The notes: generated by a model from the letters alone, not told the origin. A stretch of 64,000 nt of DNA from Neisseria meningitidis (GCF_900638555.1 NZ_LR134525.1:1922001-1986000), one strand, 5' to 3'; shown: positions 12,028 to 22,489, counted from the stretch's first letter. Translations and numbers: made by a program.

Positions 12028-13149
12028 ATGAGTAATCAAGATTTTTATGCGACGCTGGGTGTGGCAAGAACAGCTACCGATGATGAGATTAAAAAAGCCT
12101 ACCGGAAATTGGCGATGAAATACCATCCCGACCGCAATCCTGACAATAAAGAGGCGGAAGAGAAGTTTAAAGAAGTACAAAAGGCGTATGAAACTTTGTC
12201 CGACAAGGAAAAGCGCGCTATGTACGACCAGTATGGTCATGCGGCGTTTGAAGGCGGCGGACAGGGGGGCTTCGGAGGGTTTGGCGGATTTGGCGGTGCG
12301 CAGGGTTTTGACTTTGGGGATATTTTCAGCCAAATGTTTGGAGGCGGTTCGGGGCGCGCCCAGCCTGATTATCAGGGTGAGGACGTTCAAGTCGGTATCG
12401 AAATCACGCTTGAAGAAGCCGCAAAAGGTGTGAAGAAACGCATCAATATTCCGACTTATGAAGCGTGTGATGTCTGTAACGGCAGTGGCGCGAAACCGGG
12501 GACATCCCCGGAAACCTGCCCGACTTGCAAAGGTTCGGGTACGGTGCACATCCAGCAGGCGATTTTCCGTATGCAGCAGACTTGTCCGACCTGCCACGGT
12601 GCGGGCAAACACATTAAAGAACCTTGCGTCAAATGCCGTGGCGCGGGGCGGAATAAGGCGGTCAAGACGGTGGAAGTCAATATTCCCGCCGGTATCGATG
12701 ACGGGCAGCGTATCCGTTTGAGCGGCGAAGGCGGACCGGGTATGCACGGTGCGCCTGCTGGCGACCTGTATGTAACCGTCCGCATTCGGGCGCATAAGAT
12801 TTTCCAACGCGACGGTCTGGACTTGCATTGCGAACTGCCGATCAGTTTTGCCACGGCTGCTTTGGGCGGGGAGTTGGAAGTGCCGACCTTGGACGGAAAG
12901 GTCAAGCTCACCGTCCCCAAAGAAACCCAAACCGGCAGGAGGATGCGCGTGAAGGGTAAGGGTGTCAAATCTTTACGCAGCAGCGCGACCGGCGATTTGT
13001 ACTGCCATATTGTTGTCGAAACGCCTGTCAATTTGACCGACCGTCAAAAAGAGCTTTTGGAAGAATTTGAGCGGATTTCTACCGGCTTGGAAAACCAAAC
13101 ACCGCGCAAGAAATCGTTTTTAGACAAGCTGCGCGATTTGTTTGATTGA
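12028..13149 (+). CDS. dnaJ: Chaperone DnaJ (Hsp40)
   Basis: Co-chaperone that delivers unfolded proteins to DnaK and stimulates its ATPase. Domains of the 373-residue product: J domain (about 1-70) with the HPD triad in KYHPDRNP; Gly/Phe-rich linker (about 75-115); zinc domain with four CxxCxGxG-type repeats ([32 protein letters not shown], about 148-210); then the C-terminal substrate-binding domains. All eight zinc cysteines are present, so this is a type I DnaJ. The gene appears to stand alone, with a strong terminator after it. No heat-shock promoter was identified. Confidence 0.98.
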   Translation: MSNQDFYATLGVARTATDDEIKKAYRKLAMKYHPDRNPDNKEAEEKFKEVQKAYETLSDKEKRAMYDQYGHAAFEGGGQGGFGGFGGFGGAQGFDFGDIFSQMFGGGSGRAQPDYQGEDVQVGIEITLEEAAKGVKKRINIPTYEACDVCNGSGAKPGTSPETCPTCKGSGTVHIQQAIFRMQQTCPTCHGAGKHIKEPCVKCRGAGRNKAVKTVEVNIPAGIDDGQRIRLSGEGGPGMHGAPAGDLYVTVRIRAHKIFQRDGLDLHCELPISFATAALGGELEVPTLDGKVKLTVPKETQTGRRMRVKGKGVKSLRSSATGDLYCHIVVETPVNLTDRQKELLEEFERISTGLENQTPRKKSFLDKLRDLFD

Positions 13150-13169
13150 TTTTAAGGTTCGGAAACAAG

Positions 13170-13206
13170 CAGCCGTATCGGGGAATCTCCCTGATACGGC
13201 TGTTTT
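13170..13206 (+). terminator. Terminator after dnaJ
   Basis: CAGCCGTATC and GATACGGCTG form a 10-bp stem around GGGGAATCTCCCT, followed by TTTTGTTTG. Confidence 0.85.
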
Positions 13207-13343
13207 GTTTGTTTAAAAATAGTTTTTATTTTCAATGGGGTATGGGGCAGGGTGGGATAACTGTTTTTAACTGTTCTTTTTAAAACTTAACATCATGGCG
13301 CGATGCCAACAATATGTGAACGTCTGTTGTCAAAGGAAGAATA

Positions 13344-15362
13344 ATGAATAAATCTTTATCCGGGTCGGTAGAAGAATACCGCGAACTGACGCTCCGAGGC
13401 ATGATACTCGGTGCATTGATCACTGTAATTTTTACTGCGTCCAACGTTTACCTCGGTTTGAAAGTCGGGCTGACCTTTGCCTCGTCGATTCCGGCGGCGG
13501 TAATTTCGATGGCGGTTTTAAAGTTTTTCAAAGGCAGCAATATTTTGGAAAACAACATGGTGCAGACCCAAGCTTCGGCGGCGGGTACGCTTTCGACCAT
13601 CATCTTCGTCCTGCCCGGTTTGCTGATGGCGGGCTACTGGAGCGGTTTCCCGTTCTGGCAGACGACGCTTTTATGTATTGCCGGCGGGATTTTGGGGGTG
13701 ATTTTCACCATTCCGCTGCGTTACGCGATGGTGGTGAAAAGCGATTTGCCTTATCCGGAAGGTGTGGCGGCTGCTGAAATTTTGAAAGTGGGCGGTCATG
13801 AAGAAGGGGATAACCGTCAGGGCGGCAGCGGCATCAAAGAGCTGGCGGCCGGCGGTGCGTTGGCGGGATTGATGAGCTTTTGCGCCGGAGGTCTGCGCGT
13901 GATTGCCGACAGCGCGAGTTATTGGTTTAAAAGCGGTACGGCGATTTTCCAGCTGCCGATGGGCTTTTCACTGGCATTGTTGGGCGCGGGCTATTTGGTC
14001 GGACTGACGGGCGGTATCGCCATCCTGTTGGGCATTTCGATTGCTTGGGGCATTGCCGTGCCGTATTTCTCCTCACACATTCCGCAACCTTCCGATATGG
14101 AAATGGCGGCGTTTGCGATGAAGCTGTGGAAGGAGAAAGTGCGTTTTATCGGTGCGGGGACTATTGGCATTGCGGCGGTTTGGACGCTGTTGATGCTGCT
14201 CAAGCCGATGGTGGAAGGCATGAAGATGTCGTTCAAGAGTTTTGGCGGCGGTGCGCCCGCTGCGGAACGCGCCGAACAAGATTTGTCGCCTAAAGCCATG
14301 ATTTTTTGGGTGCTGGCGATGATGTTTGTTTTAGGCGTGTCGTTTTACCACTTTATCGGCGATTCGCACATTACGGGCGGCATGGCTTGGCTTTTGGTGG
14401 TCGTTTGCACGCTTTTGGCTTCCGTCATCGGCTTTTTGGTCGCCGCCGCCTGCGGTTATATGGCAGGTTTGGTCGGCTCGTCTTCCAGCCCGATTTCCGG
14501 CGTGGGCATCGTGTCCGTCGTCGTTATTTCACTGGTTTTGCTGCTGGTAGGCGAATCCGGAGGTTTGTTGGCGGATGAGGCTAACCGCAAATTTTTGCTG
14601 GCACTGACTTTGTTTTGCGGCTCGGCAGTAATCTGCGTGGCTTCGATTTCCAATGACAACCTGCAAGACTTGAAAACCGGCTACCTGCTCAAAGCCACGC
14701 CTTGGCGGCAGCAAGTCGCCCTGATTATCGGCTGTATCGTTGGTGCGCTGGTTATTTCGCCCGTGTTGGAACTGCTTTACGAAGCCTACGGCTTTACCGG
14801 CGCAATGCCGCGCGAAGGCATGGATGCGGCGCAGGCTTTGGCAGCTCCTCAAGCGACTTTGATGACGACCATCGCGTCGGGCATTTTCGCCCACAACCTC
14901 GAATGGGTCTACATCTTTACCGGCATCGCGATCGGCGCGGTATTAATCGTCGTCGATTTGGTGTTGAAAAAATCATCAGGCGGCAAACTTGCCCTGCCCG
15001 TCCTTGCGGTCGGTATGGGTATTTATCTGCCGCCGTCCGTCAATATGCCCATCGTGGCAGGCGCGGTGTTGGCGGCGGTGTTGAAACACATCATCGGTAA
15101 AAAAGCGGAAAACCGCGAAGGCCGTCTGAAAAACGCCGAGCGTATCGGAACCTTGTTCTCCGCCGGCCTGATTGTCGGTGAAAGCCTGATCGGTGTGATT
15201 ATGGCGTTTATTATTGCCTTCTCCGTGACCAACGGCGGCTCGGATGCGCCGCTTGCGTTGAATCTGCAAAACTGGGATGCCGCCGCTTCTTGGTTGGGTT
15301 TGGCGTTCTTCGTTACCGGGATGTTTTTCTTTGCACAGCGCGTACTGAAGGCGGGCAAGTAG
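13344..15362 (+). CDS. OPT family oligopeptide transporter
   Basis: The 672-residue inner-membrane protein has about 15 hydrophobic segments and the features of the bacterial branch of the OPT superfamily (proton-driven peptide or metal-chelate uptake). Examples are the N-terminal ELTLRGMILGALITVIF and ASNVYLGLKVGLTFASSIP, NMVQTQASAAGTLSTIIF, and LPYPEGVAAAEIL. A soluble loop lies near residues 290-320. Neisserial members are annotated as putative oligopeptide transporters; the actual substrate cannot be read from the sequence. CAAAGGAAG precedes the ATG. It is monocistronic with a DUS terminator downstream. Confidence 0.9.
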   Translation: MNKSLSGSVEEYRELTLRGMILGALITVIFTASNVYLGLKVGLTFASSIPAAVISMAVLKFFKGSNILENNMVQTQASAAGTLSTIIFVLPGLLMAGYWSGFPFWQTTLLCIAGGILGVIFTIPLRYAMVVKSDLPYPEGVAAAEILKVGGHEEGDNRQGGSGIKELAAGGALAGLMSFCAGGLRVIADSASYWFKSGTAIFQLPMGFSLALLGAGYLVGLTGGIAILLGISIAWGIAVPYFSSHIPQPSDMEMAAFAMKLWKEKVRFIGAGTIGIAAVWTLLMLLKPMVEGMKMSFKSFGGGAPAAERAEQDLSPKAMIFWVLAMMFVLGVSFYHFIGDSHITGGMAWLLVVVCTLLASVIGFLVAAACGYMAGLVGSSSSPISGVGIVSVVVISLVLLLVGESGGLLADEANRKFLLALTLFCGSAVICVASISNDNLQDLKTGYLLKATPWRQQVALIIGCIVGALVISPVLELLYEAYGFTGAMPREGMDAAQALAAPQATLMTTIASGIFAHNLEWVYIFTGIAIGAVLIVVDLVLKKSSGGKLALPVLAVGMGIYLPPSVNMPIVAGAVLAAVLKHIIGKKAENREGRLKNAERIGTLFSAGLIVGESLIGVIMAFIIAFSVTNGGSDAPLALNLQNWDAAASWLGLAFFVTGMFFFAQRVLKAGK

Positions 15363-15375
15363 GCTGTCGGAAAAA

Positions 15376-15406
15376 ATGCCGTCTGAAGCGTTCAGACGGC
15401 ATTTTT
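15376..15406. terminator. AT-type DUS-pair terminator shared by convergent genes
   Basis: ATGCCGTCTGAA, GCG, TTCAGACGGCAT and a T run lie between the transporter gene and the convergent rfbC copy, whose stop touches the hairpin's right edge. Confidence 0.88.
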
Positions 15407-15977
15407 ATCTGGAAAGCGGAAGGCGGAGCTTTTCGGCTTGCGCCCACGTTTTGCCGGCAAGGTCTTTGGGCGACAGCAGCGGCGCGGTTTGAAGCGGCCA
15501 GCCTATGCCGACTGTCGGGTCGTTCCATATTAAAACCTGTTCGGCTTCAGGCTTGTAATAGTCGGTGCATTTGTACACGACTTCCGCCGCGTCGCCCAAA
15601 ACGCAAAACCCGTGCGCGAAGCCTTCGGGTATCCAAAGCTGGCATTGGTTTTGCGCGGACAGGGTTGCGCCCGCCCATTTGCCGAAAGTCGGCGAACCTT
15701 CGCGCATATCGACGGCCACGTCGAACACTTCGCCGACAACTACGCGTACGAGTTTGCCTTGTGTGTTTTCGGTTTGGTAGTGCAGGCCGCGCAATACGCC
15801 TTTGCCGGATTTGGAGTGGTTTTCCTGCACGAAGGTGCGGTTGCAGACTTGGGTCTTGAACCATTCGTCGCGGAAGGTTTCCATAAAAAAGCCGCGCGCG
15901 TCGCCGAAGACTTGGGGCTCAAGCAGTTTTACGTCAGGAATGGCGGTATCAATGATGTTCATCTTTTTATCTTTCAT
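15405..15977 (-). CDS. rfbC: dTDP-4-dehydrorhamnose 3,5-epimerase, D' copy
   Basis: Third enzyme of the dTDP-L-rhamnose pathway. The cupin-type epimerase has VFGDARGFFMETF, the catalytic-His region VLRGLHYQ, and the sugar-nucleotide-binding stretch PEGFAHGFCVLG. It is intact (190 residues from the first ATG, 185 from Met6 at 15962). It matches the region D copy through about residue 91, then diverges (REGSPTFGKWAGATLSAQ versus RKDSPTFGKWVGEILSAE) and ends in a different, longer tail (TWAQAEKLRLPLSR). The recombination edge of the duplication therefore falls inside this gene. The pathway's use in meningococcus is unclear because rhamnose is not a known capsule component here. Confidence 0.93.
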   Translation of the reverse strand: MKDKKMNIIDTAIPDVKLLEPQVFGDARGFFMETFRDEWFKTQVCNRTFVQENHSKSGKGVLRGLHYQTENTQGKLVRVVVGEVFDVAVDMREGSPTFGKWAGATLSAQNQCQLWIPEGFAHGFCVLGDAAEVVYKCTDYYKPEAEQVLIWNDPTVGIGWPLQTAPLLSPKDLAGKTWAQAEKLRLPLSR

Positions 15978-15981
15978 CTAA

Positions 15982-16009
15982 AGGCCGTCTGAAAAGTTTC
16001 AGACGGCCT
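15982..16009 (-). terminator. AG-type DUS-pair hairpin between the D' rfbA and rfbC
   Basis: AGGCCGTCTGAAA and its inverted copy flank two bases, mirroring the hairpin at 34161-34188. It may attenuate transcription between the two genes. Confidence 0.7.
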
Positions 16010-16015
16010 CAAACA

Positions 16016-16882
16016 TTATTTTTTCAACAGGCGCAGCAAATATTGGCCGTATTGGTTTTTCGCCATCGGGCGCGCCAATTCTTCCAGTTTTTCATCGGAA
16101 AGCCAACCGTTGCGCCAAGCGATTTCTTCCAGGCAGGCGATGTGCAGGTTTTGGATGTTTTGCACGGTTTGGACGAACGAAGCCGCCTCGTGCAGGCTTT
16201 CGTGCGTACCGGTGTCCAGCCACGCGAAACCGCGTCCCAATATTTGAACGGAGAGCGAGCCGTCTTCCAAATACATCCGGTTGAGGTCGGAAATTTCCAA
16301 TTCGCCGCGTGCGGACGGTTTGAGCTGTTTGGCGAACTCGACGGCGCGGTTGTCGTAGAAATACAAGCCGGTTACCGCCCAATCGGATTTGGGCCGTTGC
16401 GGTTTTTCTTCGATGGAAACGGCGCGGAAGTTTTCGTTAAATTCAACCACGCCGAAACGTTCGGGGTTTTTGACCTGATAAGCAAACACGGTTGCGCCGT
16501 GCGTTTGCGCTGCCGCCTGTTTCAATGTTTGCGTAAACGACTGACCGTAAAAAATATTGTCGCCCAAAACCAAGCAAACATTGTCGTTGCCGATAAATTC
16601 TTCGCCGATGATAAATGCCTGTGCCAAGCCGTCCGGACTGGGTTGCACGGCATAACTGATGGAAATGCCGAAATCGCTGCCGTCGCCAAGCAGGCGTTTG
16701 AAAGAGGCGTTGTCTTCAGGCGCGGTAATCACCAAAATATCGCGGATTCCCGCCAGCATCAAAACCGACAAGGGGTAATAAATCATCGGTTTGTCGTACA
16801 CGGGCAGGAGCTGTTTGGATACGCCGCGCGTGATGGGGTAGAGGCGCGTGCCGCTGCCGCCTGCCAGTATGATGCCTTTCAT
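16016..16882 (-). CDS. rfbA: Glucose-1-phosphate thymidylyltransferase, D' copy
   Basis: Makes dTDP-glucose from dTTP and glucose-1-phosphate. The 288-residue protein begins [16 protein letters not shown] (nucleotide-binding G-rich loop with the catalytic Arg) and contains [17 protein letters not shown] and [10 protein letters not shown]. The start at 16882 follows AAAGGAAGAAAG; an upstream ATG at 16921 lies in a degenerate DUS and was rejected. The product is identical to the region D copy at 33288-34154. It lies between rfbB and rfbC on the minus strand. Confidence 0.95.
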   Translation of the reverse strand: MKGIILAGGSGTRLYPITRGVSKQLLPVYDKPMIYYPLSVLMLAGIRDILVITAPEDNASFKRLLGDGSDFGISISYAVQPSPDGLAQAFIIGEEFIGNDNVCLVLGDNIFYGQSFTQTLKQAAAQTHGATVFAYQVKNPERFGVVEFNENFRAVSIEEKPQRPKSDWAVTGLYFYDNRAVEFAKQLKPSARGELEISDLNRMYLEDGSLSVQILGRGFAWLDTGTHESLHEAASFVQTVQNIQNLHIACLEEIAWRNGWLSDEKLEELARPMAKNQYGQYLLRLLKK

Positions 16883-16987
16883 CTTTTCTTTCTTCCTTTG
16901 CGATGGGTTTTCAGATGGCATTGCGTCGGGATGCCGTCTGAAAACTTATTTTCCGGTGCCTAAACGTTCCAAACGATAGCTGCCGTT

Positions 16988-18013
16988 TTATGCGTTTTGC
17001 CGCCGAGTTTTGTTGTCCAAGTACCATTGCACTGTTTTGCGGAGGCCGGATTCAAAGGTTTCCAAAGGCTGCCAGCCCAAATCCCGTCTGATTTTCGCCG
17101 TATCGACGGCGTAGCGGGCATCGTGGCCAGGGCGGTCTTGTACGAAAGTAATCAAATCTTCATAACGCGCCACGCCGGCCGGTTTTTCGGGAGCGAGTTC
17201 TTCCAGCAGGGCGCAGATGGTTTTGACGACTTCAATATTGGCTTTTTCATTGTGGCCGCCGATATTGTAGGTTTCGCCGACAACACCTTCGGTAACAACC
17301 TGATACAGTGCGCGCGCGTGGTCTTCGACAAACAGCCAGTCGCGGATTTGCATACCGTCGCCGTACACAGGCAGCGGTTTGCCGTCAAGCGCGTTCAGAA
17401 TCATCAAAGGAATGAGTTTTTCCGGAAAATGGTAAGGACCGTAGTTGTTGGAGCAGTTGGTTACAATGGTCGGCAAGCCGTAAGTACGCAACCACGCGCG
17501 GACGAGGTGGTCGCTGGACGCTTTAGAGGCAGAGTAAGGGCTGGACGGCGCGTAGGGCGCGGTTTCGGTAAACAAATCGTCTGTGCCGCTTAAATCGCCA
17601 TAAACTTCATCGGTAGAAATATGGTGGAAACGGAAGGCTTCGTGCTTTTCAGACGGCATTTGCTGCCGGTAGGCACGCGCAGCTTCAAGTAGGTTGAATG
17701 TGCCGACGATATTGGTTTGGATAAACTCGCCTGCCGAACCGATAGAGCGGTCGACATGGCTTTCCGCCGCCAAGTGCATCACGGCATCGGGCCGGTGTTG
17801 TGCGAATACGCGGTCGAGTTCGGCGCGGTCGCAAATGTCCACTTGCTCGAAAGCATAGCGGGGATTATCGGCAATGTCGGTCAGCGATTCGAGATTGCCC
17901 GCGTAGGTCAGTTTGTCGAGGTTGACGACGGAATCTTGGGTGTTTCGGATAATATGACGGACAACGGCAGAGCCGATAAAGCCCGCACCGCCGGTAACAA
18001 GGATTTTTCTCAT
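16988..18013 (-). CDS. rfbB: dTDP-glucose 4,6-dehydratase, D' copy
   Basis: Second step of dTDP-rhamnose synthesis. The 341-residue extended short-chain dehydrogenase has the NAD loop [16 protein letters not shown], the HISTDEVYG block and the [11 protein letters not shown] catalytic Tyr/Lys region. It is identical in protein sequence to the region D copy at 32157-33182. The extended -10 TGCTATAAT lies 34 bp upstream (18047-18052). An AT-DUS lies inside the gene near the QQMPSEKHE segment. Confidence 0.96.
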
Positions 18014-18046
18014 AAATTTCAGAGGATAGCCAAAAAATATAAACAG

Positions 18047-18052
18047 ATTATA
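18047..18052 (-). promoter_or_regulatory. Extended -10 promoter element upstream of the D' rfbB
   Basis: TGCTATAAT reads toward rfbB, mirroring 32118-32123. No strong -35 is seen, as is usual with an extended -10. Confidence 0.55.
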
Positions 18053-18082
18053 GCAGACAGAATGTGTGTTTTTCAGATAAAG

Positions 18083-18115
18083 AGGCCGTCTGAAAACATC
18101 TCTTTCAGACGGCCT
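18083..18115 (-). terminator. AG-type DUS-pair hairpin between galE' and rfbB
   Basis: Mirror of 32055-32087: AGGCCGTCTGAAA pairs with TTTCAGACGGCCT, and a short T-containing tract follows. Confidence 0.75.
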
Positions 18116-18128
18116 GTATCAGGTCAAC

Positions 18129-18785
18129 TTAATCGTCGTAGCCATTTGGGTTGTTGCTGACCCAACGCCATGAGTCTTCCATCATCTGCGCCAAATCACG
18201 CTGGGTTTGCCAGCCGATTTGCGCCTTTGTATAGGAAGGGTCGGCATAGAAGCACGCCAAATCACCGGCACGGCGCGGTTTGACTTCATACGGAATCGTC
18301 AAACCCGAAGCTGCTTCAAATGCGCGGATGATTTCCAACACCGAAGAAGCGCGGCCGGAGCCTAAGTTCAGCAAATGCGTGCCTGCTACATTACTTTTTG
18401 CCTGCATAGCCGCGACATGGCCTTCTGCCAAATCCATCACATGAATGTAGTCGCGCATTCCCGTACCGTCGGGGGTCGGATAATCGCCGCCGAATACCGA
18501 CAGTTGCGGCAGCCTGCCCGAAGCCACTTGGCAGATATAGGGCAAAAGGTTGTTGGGAATACCGTTGGGCTGTTCGCCGATCAAGCCGCTTTCGTGCGCC
18601 CCAATCGGGTTGAAATAGCGCAACAAAATCACGCTCCAACGCGGATCGGCCTTTTGGATGTCGGTTAACATCCGTTCCACCATCGCTTTGGATGCGCCAT
18701 AAGGATTAGCGGTATCGCCCGGGCGCATATCTTCCGTATAGGGCATTTTACGTATCATGGCGCGACGCATTAAAGTAAACGCCAA
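18129..18785 (-). pseudogene. galE: Truncated UDP-glucose 4-epimerase (galE fragment)
   Basis: The open frame has 218 codons, of which about the last 205 match the C-terminal part of the region D GalE (339 residues). The NAD-binding N-terminal domain is missing, so the product cannot be an active epimerase. Homology starts at PYTED. The first stretch differs from region D ([11 protein letters not shown] versus [11 protein letters not shown]), and exact identity begins at 18720. Upstream codons ([13 protein letters not shown]) are not GalE-like and come from foreign sequence. The fragment ends against a truncated adenine methyltransferase gene. Confidence 0.9.
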
Positions 18786-18827
18786 AGCGCGTTTATACTG
18801 GTTATCCAGTTTCCCTATATTTTTACG

Positions 18828-19178
18828 TTACAAATCAAGTTGTTGGTATTCATCGTGAAAATAGAATTTTTCGGCATAACGCTGACTCATAAAACCGGCA
18901 TGCGGGCTGCCTGAAAAAATCATTGCGACATCATCGTCATTTAATGTTTCATGGTTGTTTTCTATTAATGCTAAAGCAATTTGGTAATTAATTGCCAAAA
19001 TATCGTTAGTAATCACACGATAGCCGCGTTTTTTGGCTTCGTAGGCAAAGGAACAGCCTCCACTAAATACATCTGCAACTGTATCTACATCAGACGGAAG
19101 CTGGTCACAAATCCAGGAAGCTATTTTCTCTTTATTACCGATATAGTTAATTTTCGGATATTGCTTATTCATTTTCAC
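18828..19178 (-). pseudogene. N-terminal fragment of a DNA adenine methyltransferase (D12/Dam-like)
   Basis: 116 codons resemble the N-terminus of D12-class N6-adenine methyltransferases. NYIGNKEKI corresponds to the SAM-binding Y-x-G-x-K segment, and ADVFSGGCSFAYEAKKRGY to the FxGxG block. The catalytic DPPY motif is absent because the frame stops after about 115 residues next to the galE fragment. Its ATG overlaps the 3' end of the cytosine methyltransferase by 14 bp, so the two were once coupled as a restriction-modification module. No restriction endonuclease gene is visible nearby. Confidence 0.75.
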
Positions 19179-20167
19179 TCATTTTTAAAATACTTTCAGC
19201 AATAGCTTTTGCCAATAAAGGCGGTACGGCGTTACCAACCTGCTGCTGCTGGGCAATTTTGCTGCCGCAAAAAATAAAATTATCAGGGAAAGATTGTAAG
19301 GCAGCTAATTCACGAACGGTTAACGCCCGATTCTGTTCATAGTGAAAAACTTTGCGCATATCTCCTGTAATACAAACGGCTGGTTTTGTTGCTGTTGTAA
19401 CGGATGTATTTACGGATATCACCTGTTTTCGGACGTAATGGTTCAGGAATATCGTTACGGTTACCTCCATTTTTAACAAATGCCATTTTTTCTAACATTT
19501 GTGCCGAATGATTCATAGCTTCATGATTTGCAACGTGTGGATTGCTTTCGCCAGCAGCCAGTTTTGGAAAATGTCCTATTGCTGATCCAACAGTCTGATG
19601 GGAAATCTGCAAAGGTTCGGGAAAGGAAATTTTGCCTTTATCCCTCCTCCCGATAAATATCACTCGGCTACGTATCTGAGGAACACCGAAATCGGCTGCA
19701 CTCAGTATCTTACATTCCACCGAATAACCGATATTCTGAAATGCTTGAATAATCTCAATACGTGTTTTACCTGAATTGTGTGTATAGAGTCGCGCTACAT
19801 TTTCCATAACAAAAAAATATGGTTGGACAATTTTAACTATTCGGACAAACTCTTTAAATAAATGGTTGCGTGGGTCATCTGTAAATGTCCGTCCAATCTT
19901 TCCTGCCATACTAAAACCTTGACAAGGTGGTCCTCCAATAATCAAATCAACTGCTTGTCCGTTAAGACAATTGATTAAATCTTGTTCGGTTAGTGTGGTT
20001 AAATCTTTTTGCAGTAATTGATGATGGGGGAAGTTGGTACGGTAAGTCTGACAATAATCAGACTCCATTTCAACAGAAAGCAATTGTTGGAATCCGGCTT
20101 GTTCAAAACCCAAGGATAGGCCTCCTGCTCCTGAGAAAAGGTCAATATAGGTAAGTGGTGTGTGCAT
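19165..20167 (-). pseudogene. C5-cytosine DNA methyltransferase with a frameshift
   Basis: The reverse strand encodes a C5 methyltransferase of about 330 residues in two frames. The first frame (from 20167) has motif I DLFSGAGGLSLGFEQAG, motif IV GGPPCQGFS with the catalytic Cys, the ENV block, and RSRVIFIGRR. It shifts at a run of four T (19384-19387, AAAA in coding sense). Removing one base joins YNSNK to PAVCITGDMRKVFHYEQNR and restores the C-terminal motifs RELAALQSFPDNFIF and QVGNAVPP. As it stands the protein lacks motifs IX-X and should be inactive. It is AT-rich compared with tex. The target site cannot be told. Confidence 0.88.
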
Positions 20168-20197
20168 AAGTCAAAATCCATAAACTCTTCGATTATT

Positions 20198-22471
20198 TTA
20201 CCGCTTCAGCTTCGCAAACGCATCCGCCATCGCCGAATTGGCTGGGGCGCGGTCGTTGCGTTGGGGTTTGCGGCCGGCTGTCCGTTCGCGGCTGCGGTTT
20301 TCAGACGGCATTTTATGTTTTGCGCCGCCCGGTTCGTCATCCAAGCGCATGGTCAGCGCGATGCGTTTGCGTGCAGCATCGACTTCCAGCACTTTCACTT
20401 TCACCACGTCGCCAGCTTTCACCACTTCGCGCGGGTCTTGGACGAACTTGTTGGACAGGGCGGAGATGTGCACCAAGCCGTCCTGATGGACGCCGATGTC
20501 CACGAACGCGCCGAAGTTGGCGACGTTGGAAACCACGCCTTCGAGTATCATACCGACTTGCAAGTCGCTGATTTCGTGGATACCTTCGGCAAACGATGCC
20601 GTCTGAAACTCGCCGCGCGGATCACGGCCGGGTTTTTCCAGTTCGGACAGGATGTCCAAAATGGTCGGCAGGCCGAAGCGTTCGTCGGTGAAGTCGGACG
20701 CTTTGATTTGCTTCACGCGCTCGCGGTTGCCGATGAGTTCGGCGGCGCTAATGCCTTGTTGCGCCAGCATTTTGGCGACAACGGGATAGGCTTCGGGGTG
20801 GACGGCGCTCGCGTCCAACGGCTCTTTACCGCCGTTAATCCGCAAAAAGCCTGCCGCCTGCTCGAAGGTTTTTTCGCCCAAACGCGGTACTTTCAGCAAT
20901 TTTTTGCGGCTGTCGAACGCGCCGTTTTCATCGCGGTAGGCAACGATGTTTTGGGCAAGGGTTTGATTCAAACCGGAAATTCGCGCCAAGAGCGGGGCGG
21001 AGGCGGTGTTCACGTCCACGCCGACGGCGTTCACGCAGTCTTCGACCACCGCGTCCAGCGATTTGGCGAGCTGGCTTTGGTTCACGTCGTGCTGATACTG
21101 CCCCACGCCGATGGATTTGGGGTCGATTTTGACCAACTCGGCAAGCGGGTCTTGTAGCCTGCGGGCGATGGACACCGCGCCGCGCAGGGAAACGTCCAAG
21201 TCGGGGAACTCGCGCGCCGCCAGTTCGGACGCGGAATAAATCGACGCGCCGGCTTCGGACACGACGATTTTATGCAGCCCCATTTTCGACATTTCACGCA
21301 CCAGTTCGCCCGCGATTTTGTCGGTTTCACGGCTGGCGGTGCCGTTACCGATGGCGATGAGCTTCACGCCGTGCTGTTTAATCAGGCGCGACAGCGTTGC
21401 CAACATATTGTTTTCTTGATGCAAATAGACGATGACGGTATCCAGCAGCTTGCCGGTGTCGTCCACCACGGCGCATTTCACGCCGTTGCGGTAGCCGGGG
21501 TCGAGACCCAGCGTGGTCAGCCGTCCGGCGGGCGCAGCAAGCAGCAAGTCTTTGAGATTGCGGGCGAACACGGTAATCGCGTCGGTGTCGGCGGCTTCTT
21601 TCAAACGATTGAGAGCTTCAAGTTCCAACGACAAAAAGATTTTCGCGCGCCAAGTCAGGCGCACGGTGTCGCGCAGCCATTTGTGGCCGTCTGAAACTTT
21701 GAAGCGGCGGGCGATGATTTGCTCGTATTCGCTTTGCTGCGTAATCGGCGTGTCGTCGGGCTGATATTTGAGCGCGATGTTCAACACGCCTTCGTTGCGT
21801 CCGCGCAAAACCGCTAGCGCACGATGGCTGGGCATCGCACGAATAGGTTCGCGGTGGTCAAAATAATCGCTGAATTTTTCGCCTTCGGTTTCTTTGCCTC
21901 CAACAACTTGCGCGTGGATTTCGGCTTCGTTCCACAGCTTGTCGCGCAGCGTGCCGATGAGTTCCGCGTCTTCGGCAAACTGCTCCATCAGAATCGCACG
22001 CGCGCCGTCCAACGCGGCTTTGGCATCGGGGACGTTTTCGTTCAGGTAGCCTTGTGCGGCGGCTTCCACGTCCTGCGACTGCTCGGCAAGCAACACGTCC
22101 GCCAGCGGCTGCAAACCGTGTTCGCGCGCGATTTGCGCTTTGGTGCGGCGTTTGGGTTTGTAGGGCAGATACAGGTCTTCCAGCGCGGTTTTGTTATCGG
22201 CGGCTTCGATTTGCGCCCTGAGGTCGTCTGAAAGCTTGCCTTGCTCTTCAATGCTTTTTAAAACAACGGCTTTGCGCTCTTCCAACTCGCGCAGATATTG
22301 CAGCCGCTCGGCAAGCCGGCGCAACTGCGTATCGTCCAACCCGCCCGTCGCTTCCTTGCGGTAGCGGGCGATAAACGGCACGGTCGCGCCGTCGTCCAAA
22401 AGCTCGACGGCGGCGGTGATTTGCGCGGCAGTCGCGGAGAGTTCTTGGGAAAGAATTTGAGTAATGTTCAT
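20198..22471 (-). CDS. tex: Tex family S1 RNA-binding transcription accessory protein
   Basis: The 757-residue Tex/Spt6-like protein binds nucleic acid and affects transcription; in the capsule locus it is known as region E. It has a helical N-terminal part, a YqgF-like RNase-H fold ([19 protein letters not shown]), paired helix-hairpin-helix motifs ([20 protein letters not shown], then [11 protein letters not shown]), and a C-terminal S1 domain ([19 protein letters not shown]). The last 30 residues are basic. The start is ATG 22471, since the preceding codon is TTG. A DUS lies within the 3' end. It is not required for capsule assembly. Confidence 0.96.
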   Translation of the reverse strand: MNITQILSQELSATAAQITAAVELLDDGATVPFIARYRKEATGGLDDTQLRRLAERLQYLRELEERKAVVLKSIEEQGKLSDDLRAQIEAADNKTALEDLYLPYKPKRRTKAQIAREHGLQPLADVLLAEQSQDVEAAAQGYLNENVPDAKAALDGARAILMEQFAEDAELIGTLRDKLWNEAEIHAQVVGGKETEGEKFSDYFDHREPIRAMPSHRALAVLRGRNEGVLNIALKYQPDDTPITQQSEYEQIIARRFKVSDGHKWLRDTVRLTWRAKIFLSLELEALNRLKEAADTDAITVFARNLKDLLLAAPAGRLTTLGLDPGYRNGVKCAVVDDTGKLLDTVIVYLHQENNMLATLSRLIKQHGVKLIAIGNGTASRETDKIAGELVREMSKMGLHKIVVSEAGASIYSASELAAREFPDLDVSLRGAVSIARRLQDPLAELVKIDPKSIGVGQYQHDVNQSQLAKSLDAVVEDCVNAVGVDVNTASAPLLARISGLNQTLAQNIVAYRDENGAFDSRKKLLKVPRLGEKTFEQAAGFLRINGGKEPLDASAVHPEAYPVVAKMLAQQGISAAELIGNRERVKQIKASDFTDERFGLPTILDILSELEKPGRDPRGEFQTASFAEGIHEISDLQVGMILEGVVSNVANFGAFVDIGVHQDGLVHISALSNKFVQDPREVVKAGDVVKVKVLEVDAARKRIALTMRLDDEPGGAKHKMPSENRSRERTAGRKPQRNDRAPANSAMADAFAKLKR

Positions 22472-22489
22472 CAATAAAATTCCAACGGA

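Larger units (their letters stand above)
15727..18720. repeat. Region D': left arm of a 2,994-bp inverted duplication
   Basis: This stretch is the inverted counterpart of 31450-34443 (position x pairs with 50170 minus x). The RfbB and RfbA products and even their antisense frames are identical in both arms, with no length difference. The edges were placed at the first mismatches, inside rfbC and inside galE. Confidence 0.93.

Noticed and set aside
19384..19387. Phase-variable tract in the cytosine methyltransferase
   Set aside because: The run is only four bases. It explains the frameshift but is too short to call a phase-variation switch.
20162..21157. A 331-codon open frame on the plus strand opposite tex
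   Set aside because: Tex has complete motifs on the minus strand. High-GC codon usage often leaves the opposite strand open.
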